From Thalassia testudinum (Eukaryota; Streptophyta; Magnoliopsida; Alismatales; Hydrocharitaceae): a stretch of 64,000 bases of DNA. How positions within the stretch are numbered: the first letter of the stretch is position 1; each line of letters opens with the position of its first letter. Made by a program: the position numbers and the translations under genes. The stretch lies in assembly GCA_037157565.1 (NCBI GenBank), contig JAZHRO010000062.1, forward strand, positions 124,001-188,000, in the 5' to 3' direction. A model generated the notes under the pieces. That model searched no databases. It was not told where the DNA came from and worked only from the letters and a program-made list of their open reading frames with translations. Shown one piece after another: positions 20,430 through 31,980 of this stretch.

Positions 20430-23070
20430 ATGAGAGTCCTCACATGGAACGTGTGTGGGTTGCGCGACAAGAGCCGGAGGGCTTCCCTCTCAAGGTATCT
20501 GAGAGAGTGGGAGATTGATTATGCCATAATTCAAGAAACACACATTGAGAACGAAGAGGATAGGGCCTAGACTGACTTAAAGAATGCAGGGATGACTGAA
20601 TGTGTGTCTCTCAATGCTCAAGGCAGATCAAGTGGTATCGCTCTATGGTGGAGAAAGGCTTCTTTTCAGTTGCTAGAGGTGCATAAAGCCCGGCATTTGG
20701 TGACATGTAAGTTCAAAAGATGTCATGGGGAAGATGTGTATTTCATCATTGGTGTATATGGGCCATGTCTTGCATTGATGAGGCAAGAATTAAGGGATGA
20801 TTGGGTTGCAACTGTAGAACTTATACAAGGGGCTGCTTGGTTGGTGGGGGGGATTTTAACTGTGTTAACAGAAAGAGACAGGCCAAATGGTGTAGTGGAT
20901 AGTGCATCCCTTGGATTCTAATTGTTGGTCCCAAATCTAGGTTTAAGTGAATACCCATCTTCTGGTGCTGAGTGTACTTGGAGAAATGGTAGTGGCCTTA
21001 TGTCAAAGATTGACAGATTTTTTGGAAATGCCAATCTCCTTGAAATGTACCATCTATCTGTAGATTCGCCCTACTAGGAGGGGGTGACGTGATAATAGCG
21101 GAATAGAATATATACCAATCTCACAAAATAAACAATCACACAAAGTACACAAAGATTTTTAGGTGGAAACCCAAACCGGGTGAAAACCACCACCTAACCC
21201 TCTCGAGTTAGGATTTTCCGATCAACCAAGTTGATCAAATCCACTAAACGAATCACTTAAACGAGGGTGATTCAACCTCAATTACAACCGCGCTACAAGT
21301 GCGAAGGTAGCATTCCTCAACCCCTTCTCTTCACGAGAAGGATTTTGTCCCACGAAGGAGACGGGAATTCGCAAAGCGAATACCCAACCAAATAACAAAG
21401 TAAAATAACAAATATAGTCCTATAGAGCCAACAAAGATTTAAACCTAGCTTCTATAGGAATTAGGAAACTCCCCTTTGCAAGGAGTGCGTCGAATCGATG
21501 ACGCGGGTGCGTGACCCACGCGACGGCACAACGTCGCTCTCATGAACTATGGCGGGAGAGCAGGTGCTAAAGGCTTGATGCTCTCAAGATGTAGAACTTG
21601 AGCTTGGAGAGCAAGAGCTTCTCTAGGACACAAAAGAGTAGAAAGTATGTTGCTTGGGTGTGTCTTGTGTATCTAGATGTGTCTAGGTGTGTAAGAGGTT
21701 CCTCTCTATTTATAGAGGTCTTAGGAAAGCTTTGGAAGGCTTTGGAAAGCTTCCATAGCCGTTGGGAGCAAAGCCCAAGAGAATCAGGCCGAAATCAGGA
21801 ACAATGATTGCACTGACAGGGTAATCAGACGTCTGATCCTGGCATCAGACGTCCGGGAAGCCAGTTTAAGACGTCTGAAAATAAGATCAGACGTCTGATT
21901 TTATGCGGGTTTCTTCCTGACTTGAATCAGATCTAAACAGGGTTCTAGTGCAACTCCATCAGACGACATATAGGACGTTTGGCATTATGTCTGGACGTCT
22001 GGAAACCTACTTTTTCTGTAGGAATGGATTTCCAAGAGTTGCAATGGCTAGAAAATCTCTGAGAAGAGATTTTGGGTCAGCTGAGGCAAAACGGTCATCT
22101 ATCAGATGTCTGGAAAGGCTTAAGGATGTTTGAAAAGGCTCTAACGGTCATATCCTCCAATGTTTGCTAAGCCAGCCAATGGTCCACTAATTGGACGTCT
22201 GGAAAAGTCATTAGACGTCTTCTAAGACATCTGGACAGAGGTCTGGACGTCTGATTTCATCAGATAGAGCTTACAAGTCCAGCCTAAATGTTATCAGACG
22301 TCTAAATCAAAAGTCAGACGTCTTAAAACACATTATCAGACGTTTGATCTTGGAATTAGACGTTTGAAAAGGCTGTTTGAACCCTATATTGGTTTTCTAA
22401 GTTTTCTACAGAAAACCTAAGTATCCTAGGGTTGTGCCGGTGTTCCTAGGACTACTATTAGGGTACTTTGAGGCTCTTTAACATGATGTTCTAAGGAACA
22501 AAAAGAGCAAGGAAATAAAGACAAAAGTACATGAAAGAAATAAATAGAATTCTATCCTATTCTTCTTGTCCTTCCATCTTCAATCTATCGCTCCTCGCGA
22601 ATCTCCTCTGTTTTCCATCAAACTCCTCCAATCCATCCTGGATGCGAGCTCGAACTCCGTCTAGTCACGTCTCCATTTGCAATTTGCCTGAAATCTAAGA
22701 CTCCAAGTGCAAATGTTAAATGACACGTGTTTTGTTATCATCAAAACAAACGATCGCAGTGCTCTAGCACCAACACTATCAACAGTTTCTGGGTTGGAAC
22801 GCCCTTTTTTAGACCACACCCCCTGGTTTGGGATAGTGGGGAACAAATTCAGGTTGGCTCTTATTTCAAATTTAAAAGGTCATGGATGCGTGAACCAGGT
22901 TTTGTTGAGATGATTGAGATGTGGTGGAGGGCCAAACGAGTGGAAGGATCAGCTACAGTCAAGTTTGCTTCTAAACTGGCTAATTTGCGCAAAATGCTTA
23001 AAGAATATGGGGCTGTGATATCTATGTTGAGACAACAAAGACGTCTAGAGGCTTTGGAGAAGATCAAGGC
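20430..23070 (+). pseudogene. LINE ORF2 N-terminal part: APE-type endonuclease, split by a solo LTR
   Basis: The endonuclease nicks target DNA to start target-primed reverse transcription. ATG 20430 begins MRVLTWNVCGLRDKSRR, the typical start, followed by IIQETH (catalytic Glu). A TAG lies at 20568-20570; the same frame then runs 20571-20921 with a GVYGP motif. Near 20850 a G-run has shifted the frame in the GDFN motif. TWRNG..SKIDRFF follows near 20980. The gene stops at 21058 at the solo LTR and resumes at 22776 with DHTP and a GS.FKFKRSWM segment (22810-22890), then a linker up to the RT. A one-base loss in a C-run near 22820 shifts the frame again. Confidence 0.82.
21059..22775 (-). repeat. 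SIRE-type solo LTR inserted in the LINE endonuclease
   Basis: On the minus strand it runs from TGTTGGTGCTAGAGCACTGC to ..GGGCGAATCTACA (1717 bp), with TG..CA ends. CTATC flanks it on both sides (21054-21058 and 22776-22780), a perfect 5-bp target duplication. No coding region or primer site is present, so it is a solo LTR left by LTR-LTR recombination. It carries ten exact GACGTC sites between 21825 and 22320. Frames such as 21598-21807 are not supported. Confidence 0.9.
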
Positions 23071-24961
23071 TTGGATATAAAAGAGGCAACAGGACCTCTG
23101 TTTGACCAAGAACTTGCTGATAGAAGAATGTGGCAAGGAGTGGTGGCGGAGGAAGATTTGAAACAGGAGATGGATTGGAGGGAGAGATCAAGACAACTTT
23201 GGCTGAAGGAGGGTGATGCCAACACCAAATATTTTCATCTCACAGCCAGTTCTCGCAGAAGGATGAACATAATCTCTTCCATAGTCAAGAATGGTCAAAG
23301 AGTCTCCTCTATGCAAGAGATTAGATTGGAAGCCATCAGATACTATAGGGATGCTTCACGGGCTACAGCTAGAGGCATGTGGAGGATGACGGTGAGTGAT
23401 GCACCTACACTTTCTGAGGAACAGGCTTCCAGATTGATGGATACCATAACTGAGAAAGAAACTATGGATGCCATAAAAGAGCTAAATAGTGAGGGCTCCC
23501 CTAGACCTGATGGCATCCAAGTTTTCTTTTATAAGGAACTGTGGAGCTTGGTCAGCAGTGAGGTGACGGAGGTCATCAAGGAATTTGAGAAAGGGAATTC
23601 GGGCTTTGATAAGATCAACCAGTCCTTTCTTGTTTTGCTACCAAAGGTCTAAGGAGCAGAGAGTTTCTCTAATTTCAGGCCTCTTTCACTCTCAAACTCA
23701 ATTTATTTGGTAGTGAGCAAAATACTGGCAAATAGGTTGAGGTCGATCTTGCAGAATTTGATTCATCCTGTCTAATCAGCATTCCTCCCTAATAGATCCT
23801 TGCAGGAATCATTTATTATGGCTCAGGAGATGGCGTGTGGGTGGCACAGAAGGAAATGTAAAGCTTTTATGTGGAAAGTTGATTTCCGGAAGGCTTATGA
23901 CTCTATTTCATGGCCGTATGTCTGGGAGGTCTTTAAGAGAAGAGGGTTCCCATCATTGGATCCAATGGATGAAGCGTTGTATCACAACCTCTTCTTTCTC
24001 TCCTTTGATCAATGGCAAACCATGTGGGGCATGGATTCAGCCACAATGTGGTGTTAGGTAAGGATGCCCGTTAGCCCCGTTGGTCTTCAACCTTGCTGTG
24101 GATGGACTGGCTAGGTATGCCTGTAAACTAGCTGAGGCTGATGTCATCAGAGGATACTCACTGTCTAACAGAAGAGCTATGGCCCCTATAATCCAATACG
24201 TAGACGACACAATATTCTTTGTTGAGGGGACAACTGCTGCAGCCCAAGCATTAGGACATATGGTGAACATCTTTAGGGATCTGTCTGGCCTGAGATTAAA
24301 TAGGGAGAAATCCACCTTGATATGTTTTGGCATGAATGAGCAGGAGCAATATGCACTATCAGCCATGTTGGGAACTCCTCTATCAAATCTGGCAGTCAGA
24401 TATTTGGGACTGCCATTGAGGTATTCAAAGCTACGGAAGAGTGATTGGAATGCCCTCTTTGACAAGATTTCTATTAAGCTGGAAGGATGGAACAGTAAAT
24501 TCCTATCTAAGGGTGGAAGGTTAATCTTGTTAAATTCTGTTATCACTTCCATTCCGATTTTCTACTTTTGCATGTTCAAAGCTCCGAGCTCCATTTGGAA
24601 ACGGTTGGATTTGATGCGAAAGAAATTCTTTTGGAGAGGTGCGCGACATGAGGGTAAGTTCATGCAACCACTGAAATGGACGCATCTGTGTCACCCCAAG
24701 GAAGAAGGTGGACTGGGGATTAAATCACTTAAAGAGTTTAATGAAGCCTTATTGATTAAATGGGCTATCAAAATTCTAAATGGGGAGGAAAGGTTATGGA
24801 CTGAACTTATTAATGATGGCTATGGCTGCTCCAATAGTGCTCTGAACAAATTATACCCCTCCAAACCCTCCCCATTTTGGCATTCTGTCACTCAAGCTAT
24901 TAGAGATAATTGGCACTTATTGCAGCCAGTTCTTGGAGATGGTAGGCACTTCAATTTCTAG
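23071..24961 (+). pseudogene. LINE ORF2 reverse transcriptase
   Basis: This is the reverse transcriptase of the LINE. The frame from 23071 shows WRERSRQLWLKEGDANTKYF, then KELNSEGSPRPDG, LLPKV, NFRPLSL, KILANRL and SAFLPNRS (23640-23800), all RT landmarks in order, with stops near 23650 and 23775. VDFRKAYDSISW (about 23877-23912) is RT motif A. A frameshift near 23950 moves to a second frame carrying LINGKPCG and a stop at 24059 just before GCPLAPLVFN. The catalytic YVDD lies at 24197-24208. The thumb region (YLGLPLRYSKLRKSDW) follows up to a TAG at 24959, probably a former Trp. Confidence 0.88.
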
Positions 24962-25654
24962 AAAGAGCAGTGGACGTCATTAGGCGCCCTACAGGAGGCT
25001 TATCCAAGTGTCTACTCGGCTTCTACTAATAAGGATGGGGTGGTAAATAACTTTTGGTCTGAATCGAAGGCATACAGGGAGGGGACCAGATTGTGTGAAG
25101 AAAAGTAGTGCCTGATTTCTGACCTACGAACCAGCTGTCCAAGACCTGGTGTGGAGGATACTTATGCATGGGATGGCATCTATACGACTCAACGTGCCTA
25201 TGGAAAAATTAGGAGTTCCAACAGTGGTATGGGAGGTGATTATATTGATAAGAAACTATGGCTGTTGAAGGTCCCTCTCAAGGTACAAATATTTCTCTGG
25301 TTATATAGAAGGGATGGTCTGATAATAGGAGACCTTAGGCACAGGAGGATGGGGACAGCTCTGCATGAGTGCCATCTTTGTGGGATGCATACTGACAGTT
25401 TGAATCATTTGTTTTCCTCTTGTTTGGTCACTGACACGATTTGGAGAAAAACGTGCAACGAGCCTCTTCCATCATGGGAATCTTTATGGCATGGTTTTGG
25501 GATAACTGGGAAGGCACATTCACGCATGGCGGTGACTCTTTGGTGCGTGTGGAGAGCGAGGAATGAGAGACTATTTCAAGAGAGACTAGTTTGTTGTGCA
25601 CAAATTGTAAATGAGTGCAGGTCCCTCATACATAGATGGGGATCTAATTTGTAG
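24962..25654 (+). pseudogene. LINE ORF2 C-terminal domain with zf-RVT zinc motif
   Basis: It continues in the RT frame after the 24959 stop (KEQWTSLG..), with one more stop near 25106, and ends at 25654. It contains LKVPLKVQIFLWL and then CHLCGMHTDSLNHLFSSC, the zf-RVT motif found C-terminal to RT in plant LINEs. The segment VTLWCVWRARNERLFQ is the usual ending. The 3' UTR is about 80 bp. Confidence 0.85.
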
Positions 25655-25749
25655 GTCTCTTTATATTTCTTCTTATTATTAATAAATTGCCCTCTCAGAT
25701 TGCTATCGTAGTACGATAGCTTTCCTTTCAGTTTCAAAAAAAAAAAAAA

Positions 25750-26220
25750 CTCATTTGGACATCCAGGAATAGGCTGGAATTAGGGTTTTAGGGCTTCCTA
25801 GGGTGCAGTAACCTAATCAAAGGGTGGCTAAGGCTTGGGGAAGTTTCTAGGCTGTCTTAGGGCTAGGGTGGACGTAAGTTCTTCACAATTTACTACTTTA
25901 TTCCTACTTAATAGAATAGCATACCTCACCTCCCTTACATTTTTGTCTACTACCTCTACTCTAAGTCTTCTGCTCCAGCTTTGTTGCAACTCTAGCTTCA
26001 GGTCTAGCTTCAAATCCAATCTCAGATCCAACTCCTGGGCTTCTTATTACCTGCAAATTATATAATGCATTTAATCAGTACATTATAGTATTATTTTATG
26101 CATAGCTACAGAAAAACAGTAAAGATGCAAATAATTCTTATGCATGCATGAACTACCCTAACTTATGTTAAGTCCTAGCCTAATTTAGGTCAATTAAGAC
26201 CTATGATTGCTGTGCAATCA
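25750..26220 (-). repeat. 3' LTR of E2, remainder after the LINE
   Basis: It begins with the LINE target duplication (CTCATTTGGACA) and matches 37526-37994 to the LTR end ..GATTGCTGTGCAATCA. A polypurine tract adjoins it at 26221. The matching 5' LTR has no LINE, which confirms the insertion. Confidence 0.88.
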
Positions 26221-28211
26221 TACCCCCATGCCTAAATCTTACTAGTCCCTAGCAAATGCATTACTAAGTTATTTACAGAAGGGTTCCTAAGGGATTGATT
26301 ACTTTTTATCAAGTGTATGCCTAGAGATTCTTTTCCTTTTTGTGTTCATCCTAAAATCTAGAAAGCCAGATAATCGTGAAAGTGCAGCCATGTAGCTTTT
26401 GCAACGGATTCAATTGAAAAACCTGATTCACCTCTAAAGCCTATACTTGACCCCTAGTAAAATTCTAGCAGGATAGGCAAATTTCTTCCCTCAGGGCATT
26501 AAAGATATTTTATGAATTCCACCTTGGATTTAAGCTTAGGTAGAGAATCTCAGAGGTAAATGGGTATTTAGTGGGTGGTTCACTCTCAATTGGTGCTACA
26601 TAGAGATTAGTACTTTAGAATCTAGATTCCCGGATTATTAAGTAACTCAACTCAGAGAAAGACGGCAAAAACTATGCTCTTTTTGATTCCTTTGTATTCA
26701 TTCTCTCTTTCTCTCTTTTCTTTTATTCATTTTTTTTTCTTTCTTTTTACATATAGAGCTCACAATCTCACCAGATTTACACATGTGTTCTGTATTTGGT
26801 TGTCTTACATGGCATTAACACTTTAATCGAGTTCCAATAACCCTAACACTAAGTTGGAATTCCTCAGCCAATATTAGCCAGCTAGAAACATAGAAAAAAT
26901 GGGTTAAGGCCATGTTTGGTGGATTTCAATTTTTTTTGGTGGTATTGCCTCAATGCAAATGAAACAAACACTAGATACTCATAACTCTTTTCTGTTTCTT
27001 TTTTCTTTTCTTTTTTTTTCATATATAATTTGTTTTTTACGCAACACAATCTAACACATTCATGAACTTTATTGAGGCGGCATTATTAGGGATTGGTGGT
27101 ACTCAAGAGACATTAGGTGGCTTATTTGGTGAAAGTACCTACTCACGGCATTGGGAAGGACGAATAGGATGGTGTATTTCTGACCTTGACATCAATACCC
27201 TCCTTTAGCTGAGGATTTCATAAAGAATGGTCTGCCATCCACCTTAGCCCTAGTTTTATCAAAACCCGATTTCCACATATTTGCCTTAATTGGTGGCTCT
27301 TAATATTTCACAAAAAATGTATACGCAGGATCCGAGAGCGGGAACTGTGCCTATTCTCTGAGTATCATTACCTAATTATCTAGAATTCCAGATTCCTTGC
27401 ACTAATTTTAGAGCACCAGTACTCTTTACTCTCATCTCACACTATTTGGTGGATTTTTAGAAGAAAATCTACTTGATCCCCAAAACACTATCCAGGGGTT
27501 CAGGAAAAGAAGCACTACTTCTTTTCGATAGGCTAAAGATGTTTATCAGTTTTCATCGTGAATCCATCGCAAATTCTACGTGTGGGTGTGAAAATTGTAC
27601 TGGATTCCAGATTACAGGAATCAACTAGAGGATAAAATCTCTAATGCATTCTCTTAATAAAAATAATCTTATTCATGAATGCACTATGTATATATGCTAT
27701 AAACAAGTAACCTCTTTCATTTGTACTTCATAAATTCCCTTATTGGGTTACATTCAGCTTGATCCTAAATTTAGAACAAAAGGGTGAGCGGGTGAGTTAG
27801 AATTGACTGTTGTGAACGATTTCTAGCTCCAATGTAGCACTAGAGGTGGAGTTAGTTGTTCCTATATTTAGGATCCTAAAGTACGTTTGACATGCTGCTC
27901 CGAGGTTTTCTAAGTGTTGGCATAAAAATTTTTCAGTTTTGTTGTATATCTACCCCCCATGCCTAAGTTCTTGCATGTCCTCATGCATGAATATAAAAGA
28001 AAATAAATACAGTAGGGACTAAATGGGTAGAGATCACATGGAATTGCACCTGAATTTTAACGTTCAGCATTGGCTAACTTGACAATATGCAATATGCGAA
28101 AAGGAGATATGCTAAAAGAAAAATATGCTATGTATAAGAATGGTATGTATAGGGTGATGAAGATTGTAGGTAGATGCTGAGTTTAGCGCTTCCAGCTGGG
28201 TGAAAACTCAA
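26221..28211 (-). other. E2 3' spacer between pol and 3' LTR, with two polypurine tracts
   Basis: No long ORF occurs here. The LTR-adjacent polypurine tract (minus strand, GGCATGGGGGTA) is at 26221-26232. A second, internal one (GGCATGGGGGGTA) is at 27951-27963, just after the pol end. Between them lies a conserved non-coding module shared with 37995-39175 (E1) and 61709-63110 (F). It has repeats of a CCACCAAAT-like motif and a G/C-rich core at 27318-27370. In Athila-group elements this is the position of the env-like ORF; here no env-like protein is visible. Confidence 0.72.
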
Positions 28212-28433
28212 TCACACATCCTCGATAAGATGAATGACTTCGTCAGCTGGAGGAGGTTCCTGGGCCATTAATGGCTTGAGGCGCTGGCCATTTTCTATAG
28301 AAACATGCCTAGATTTTGGGTCCATGATTTGGACCGCACCATTAGGATACGGGTGAATTACAATGAATGGGCCAATCCACTTGGACTTGACTTTCCCTAC
28401 AGAGAGTTTCAGTCGCGAATCAAACAACCAGAC
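28212..28433 (-). pseudogene. pol: E2 integrase C-terminal region
   Basis: The reading VWLFDSRLKLSVGKVKSKW then WIGPF is the conserved GPF/GPY module that ends Ty3/gypsy integrases. It is in the same frame as the integrase core and separated only by a TAG after MPNQ. It ends with ADEVIHLIEDV and a stop. No chromodomain follows, as expected for Athila. Confidence 0.82.
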
Positions 28434-29250
28434 CTACTGGTTGGGCATGAATGCTTTTCTCTGGATGTGGCGGTCGTGAAAGGCCTTGGTCATATCCTTA
28501 TATATTGCTGCGTTCTCATAAGCCTCCCACTGAATTTCTTCTAATTCGCTGAGCTGGAACTTTCTTTCATGACCTCCCGCATTGAGGTCAAGGTTACATT
28601 TTTGCACTGCCAAAAAGGCATGGTGTTCCAGCTCGACAGGAAGGTGACATGCCTTACCATATACCATGTGATATGGGGACATTTCTAGTGGGGCCTTATA
28701 GGCGGTCAAATATGCCCAAAGTGCATCAACTAATTTATCGAACCAGTCCTTCCTGTTTGGTCTAACCATCTTCTGGAGAATCAGTTTGATTTGACGGTTA
28801 GACACTTCAGCCTGCCCATTAGTTTGCAAATGATACCGGGTGGCTATATGGTGATGTACCCCATATTTCTTTAGTAATGACCTGAAGCGGGAATGGATGA
28901 AGTGGCTTCTCCCATCGCTAATCAAAATGCGGGGTGTTCCGAATCTTGCAAAGATGTATTCCCGTACAAAAGCAATGACCGTTTTATGCTTAGCCCATCT
29001 CGCCGGGATGGCTTTGACCCACTTCGAGACATAGTCAACAGTAAGCAATATGTACTCAAAGCCATGCAAATTCGAAAAAGGAACCATAAAATCAATGCCC
29101 CAAACATCGAATACTTCTACAACGAAGATGGGTTGGAGAGGCATCATGTCTCTCCTGGTCATAGAACCGACCGATCGGCTTCATTTATAGTACTGGGTGT
29201 ACTTGTGTGTATCTCTAAAAATAGTTGGCCAGAAAAATCTTGACTACAAA
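28434..29250 (-). CDS. pol: E2 integrase catalytic core
   Basis: The integrase inserts element DNA into the genome. The open part is 29162-28434 (242 residues). The DDE triad is visible: WGIDFM near residue 24, ISDGRSHF near residue 82, and NGQAEVSNRQ near residue 117. Further landmarks are FLDRHIQRKAF-like and KACHLPVELEHHA segments, which place it in the Athila lineage. The zinc-binding N-terminus (29295-29163) is degraded and contains breaks. The core itself has no internal stop, making it the best preserved gene of E2, but flanking pol parts are broken. Confidence 0.85.
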
Positions 29251-29295
29251 ATTTTTGCAGCGGTTTTCCATCTCGATAAATGACCACCACAAGCA

Positions 29296-30297
29296 TCATT
29301 GTGGTAAAGATAACACACTAGGAATATCAGAATCTATGATGCATCTTGTGATGGTTTGATCGGCTCCAATGTGGAAGAGCAGTGGATCATCCCAAAGGTA
29401 GAATTTGGCCTCTACTGTGAATTTGAGTTTTTGGTCCTTAGATAAGTTTGCAGGAATCTTGCTTGCAACAAGATAGTTCGCGATATCCGCATACCATGGG
29501 AACTCAACAAAGTGAATTGCCAAAAGAGATTCATCTGGAAATTGATCTAAAATAGGTAGGGAGTAAGGGATGTGGGCTGGGCCTAGTTTGGATAAGTGAT
29601 CCGCCACAACATTTTATTTTCCAGCTTTCTCGCCTATTTTAATATCAAACTATTGCAATAGAAGAATCCATATGATAAGATGGAGTTTGGCATCCTTCTT
29701 TGACAGCAAATGTCGAAGGAAGTAGCCTGTGAGGATGATGACCTTAGACCCTAACAGTTATGATCGGAACTTCTCCAACCCGGATACTATTGCTAGCAGT
29801 TTCTTTTCAGTGACAGTATAATTATGCTATGGTTCATTCAGCGTCTTGCTAGCATAGTATATGACGAAGGGTTGTTTCTCCCGACGCTTGCCTAAAACAG
29901 CTCCGACGGTGAAATCAGAGGCGTCGCACATCATCTCAAAATCAAGAGACTAGTCAGGTGGTTGGAGAATTGGGGAATTAAAGATAGCGCTTCGTAAAGT
30001 CTCGAAGGCGCTGAGACACAAGGTGTTAAATTTAAATGGGGTATCGGCTACCAGGAGATTTGTCAAAGGTCGTGTTATTTTTGAGAAATCGCATATAAAT
30101 CTCTGATAAAATTCGATGTGACCCAAGAATGATCTTATCTGCTTGATTGAGCTAGGTGGGGGTAGTCAGGATATTACTTCAGATTTAGCTCGGTCGACCT
30201 TGAGTCCATTGGCAGAGATCCTATGTCCTAGTACAATGCCATCCCTCACCATGAAATGGCTCTTCTCCTAGGATAGTACTAGGTTTACCTCAATACA
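29296..30297 (-). pseudogene. pol: E2 RNase H and integrase N-terminus
   Basis: RNase H removes the RNA strand of the RNA/DNA hybrid. The region between RT and integrase reads in pieces: degraded RNase H at 30297-29610, then ADHLSKLGPAHIP (29607 onward), the typical RNase H end. The following segment (FYLWDDPLLFHIGADQTITRC) begins the integrase zinc-binding region, ending at a stop at 29296. Multiple stops lie between 30250 and 29610. Confidence 0.75.
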
Positions 30298-31287
30298 TCA
30301 TTTTAGGATCTTGGTGAGGTTATCAAGAGAAGACGAGAAGTCATCTCCAAAGACAGAGAAGTCATCCATGAATACTTCCACATAGTCCCCTATCACGTCA
30401 GAGAAGATGGCCATCATACAACATTGAAATGTCGCTGGTGCGTTGCAAAGGTCGAAGGGCATCCGCTTGAAGGTGAATGTTCCGTAGGGACATGTGATAG
30501 TGGTCTTGTCTTGATCATCCAGACCAATTGCTACTTGATTATACTCGGAGTATCTATCCAAGAAGCAAAAGAAACTGCGTTCGGCTAATCGCTCAAAGAT
30601 GTGATCAATGAATGGTAAAGGAAAGTGATCCTTTTGGGAAGCCGTGTTCAGTTTTCTATAATCTATGCAAACCCTCCATGATGTTGCGATGCTGGTTGGG
30701 ATGGATTCACCCTTATCATTTTTTACAATGGTGAGTCCTACTTTCTTGGGTACTATCTGGATCAGACTCACCCATTGGCTGTCAAAGATTGGGTATATAA
30801 TACCTGCATCTAGCCATTTGATGATCCCCTTCTTAAGAACCTCTAGCATGTTTGATTTTAGCCGTCGTTGAGGTTGTCTCGAAGGTTTCACCCCCTCATC
30901 TGTGTAAATGTGATGAGTGCAATATGAGGGGCGAATACCATGGAGATCAGCAATACTCCACCTTAAGGCAGCCCTATGGTCTTGTAGCACAAAAATCAAC
31001 CGGTGTTCCTATTCCTAGGTTGAGTGAGCATTGATAATGACTGGGTATGTCTCACTTTTGCCCAAGAACACATATTTGAGTGAGTTAAGTAAGGGCTTCA
31101 ATTCAGTCAGGGGTGGGTCAGGCTTAGAAGTAGGGGTGGGAGTTGGAATGGGAGGAGCAGAATCAGAGGTGGGAGTCTGATAATCCAGATACATGTGAAT
31201 TCCTGCTAATTCACCACCTATAAAGTGGTCGATTGTGACTGTGTTAACGGAAAACCCGTCTACTGTCATCACGTCTTCCTGCGTCAA
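30298..31287 (-). pseudogene. pol: E2 reverse transcriptase
   Basis: The start reads ELKPLLNSLKYVFLGKSETYPV (31150-31030), the usual entry to Athila RT, then a stop at 31015 and an open stretch 30999-30298. Landmarks in order are KKGIIKWLDAGIIYPI, WRVCIDYRKLN, FLDRYSEYNQ, CPYGTFTFKRMPFDLCNAP and the catalytic FMDDFSVFG. FLDRYSEYNQ differs from the usual FLDGYSGYNQ, and FDLCNAP replaces FGLCNAP. The catalytic aspartates are intact. The 31140-31090 part is a Pro/Thr-rich linker from the protease. Confidence 0.87.
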
Positions 31288-31530
31288 CAGGGGCTATTCA
31301 GTATTGTGTGGATCAAGATAGCCAAAGTTGAGGGTGTTGTGGTCAGATATACACGCCAGAAAATCGAATCCTCGGGGAGATATGTGCAGTGTAGTAGTCT
31401 CAGTCCCGTGTGGATTGAGGTCCAAGAACCTTGACTGTGCAGACGAATGAGACATTGGGTCGTCACAAAGGAACCCAATGTTACCACAGTGTTCCGATTC
31501 TTCATCTTCACCATCCTCCTCGATACGATC
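31288..31530 (-). other. pol: E2 protease-RT linker, degraded
   Basis: It lies between the open protease and RT stretches. A frame on the minus strand covers it but has no recognisable domain; frameshifts are likely. It corresponds to the variable protease-RT linker. Confidence 0.45.
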
Positions 31531-31980
31531 TTAGTCGAAGTTCCTTGATGTCCTGAATATGTCAAGTCGAAGTCGCTCATTACCTAAGGCTATCTCCATA
31601 CACCCAGAAGCACAATCAATGTTTGCTTGGGCTGTCGCCAGAAATGGGCGACCCAAAATAATTGGTGCATCATGGAGATTAGGAGGAACCTCCATATCGA
31701 GAATGAAAAAGCTTATGGGAAAGCAGAATCCGTGGACTTTCACGATCACATTCTCAACCACCCCCCTCAGTGTTTTCATTAATCTATCGGCTAGCTGAAT
31801 TGTAACTGAGGTGGGTTTTAACTCCCCCAATCGAAATCGATCATATACGGCGGTGGGAGTCAGGTTGATGGACGAACCCAGATCTAGAAGGGCCTGATCA
31901 AATGGAGAATCCTGCAAGAAGTAGGAAATGAGTGGGGTACCAGGGTCTTTCTTTTTCGGTGGTAAGTTGGCTAGAATCAC
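31531..31980 (-). pseudogene. pro: E2 aspartic protease
   Basis: This retropepsin cleaves the Gag-Pol polyprotein. The 149-residue open stretch begins in the conserved junction (LANLPPKKKDPGTPLISY) and shows the active-site motif ALLDLGSSINLTPTAVYDRF (DLGSS where DLGAS is usual). It continues with KVHGFCFPISFFILDM and APIILGRPFLATA, the flap and second conserved block. It ends at a stop near 31531. Upstream gag in another frame indicates a frameshift at the junction. Confidence 0.83.

Larger units (their letters stand above)
18997..25749 (+). mobile_element. L1-type LINE inserted in the E2 3' LTR
   Basis: It is a full-length-looking non-LTR element: ORF1 with two zinc knuckles, ORF2 with APE-type endonuclease, reverse transcriptase and a C-terminal zinc motif, a short 3' UTR and a 14-A tail (25736-25749). 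The target-site duplication is about 13 bp: ATTCATCTGGACA before and ACTCATTTGGACA after, with two differences. The E2 5' LTR shows the empty site. The endonuclease region is split by a SIRE-type solo LTR. Several stops and frameshifts make it inactive. Confidence 0.9.

Noticed and set aside
21101..21360. Possible separate element at the left end of the SIRE-type solo LTR
   Set aside because: The stretch is continuous with the LTR, and the perfect CTATC duplication lies outside it.
24037..24552. 171-codon minus-strand frame
   Set aside because: It is antisense to the LINE reverse transcriptase containing YVDD.
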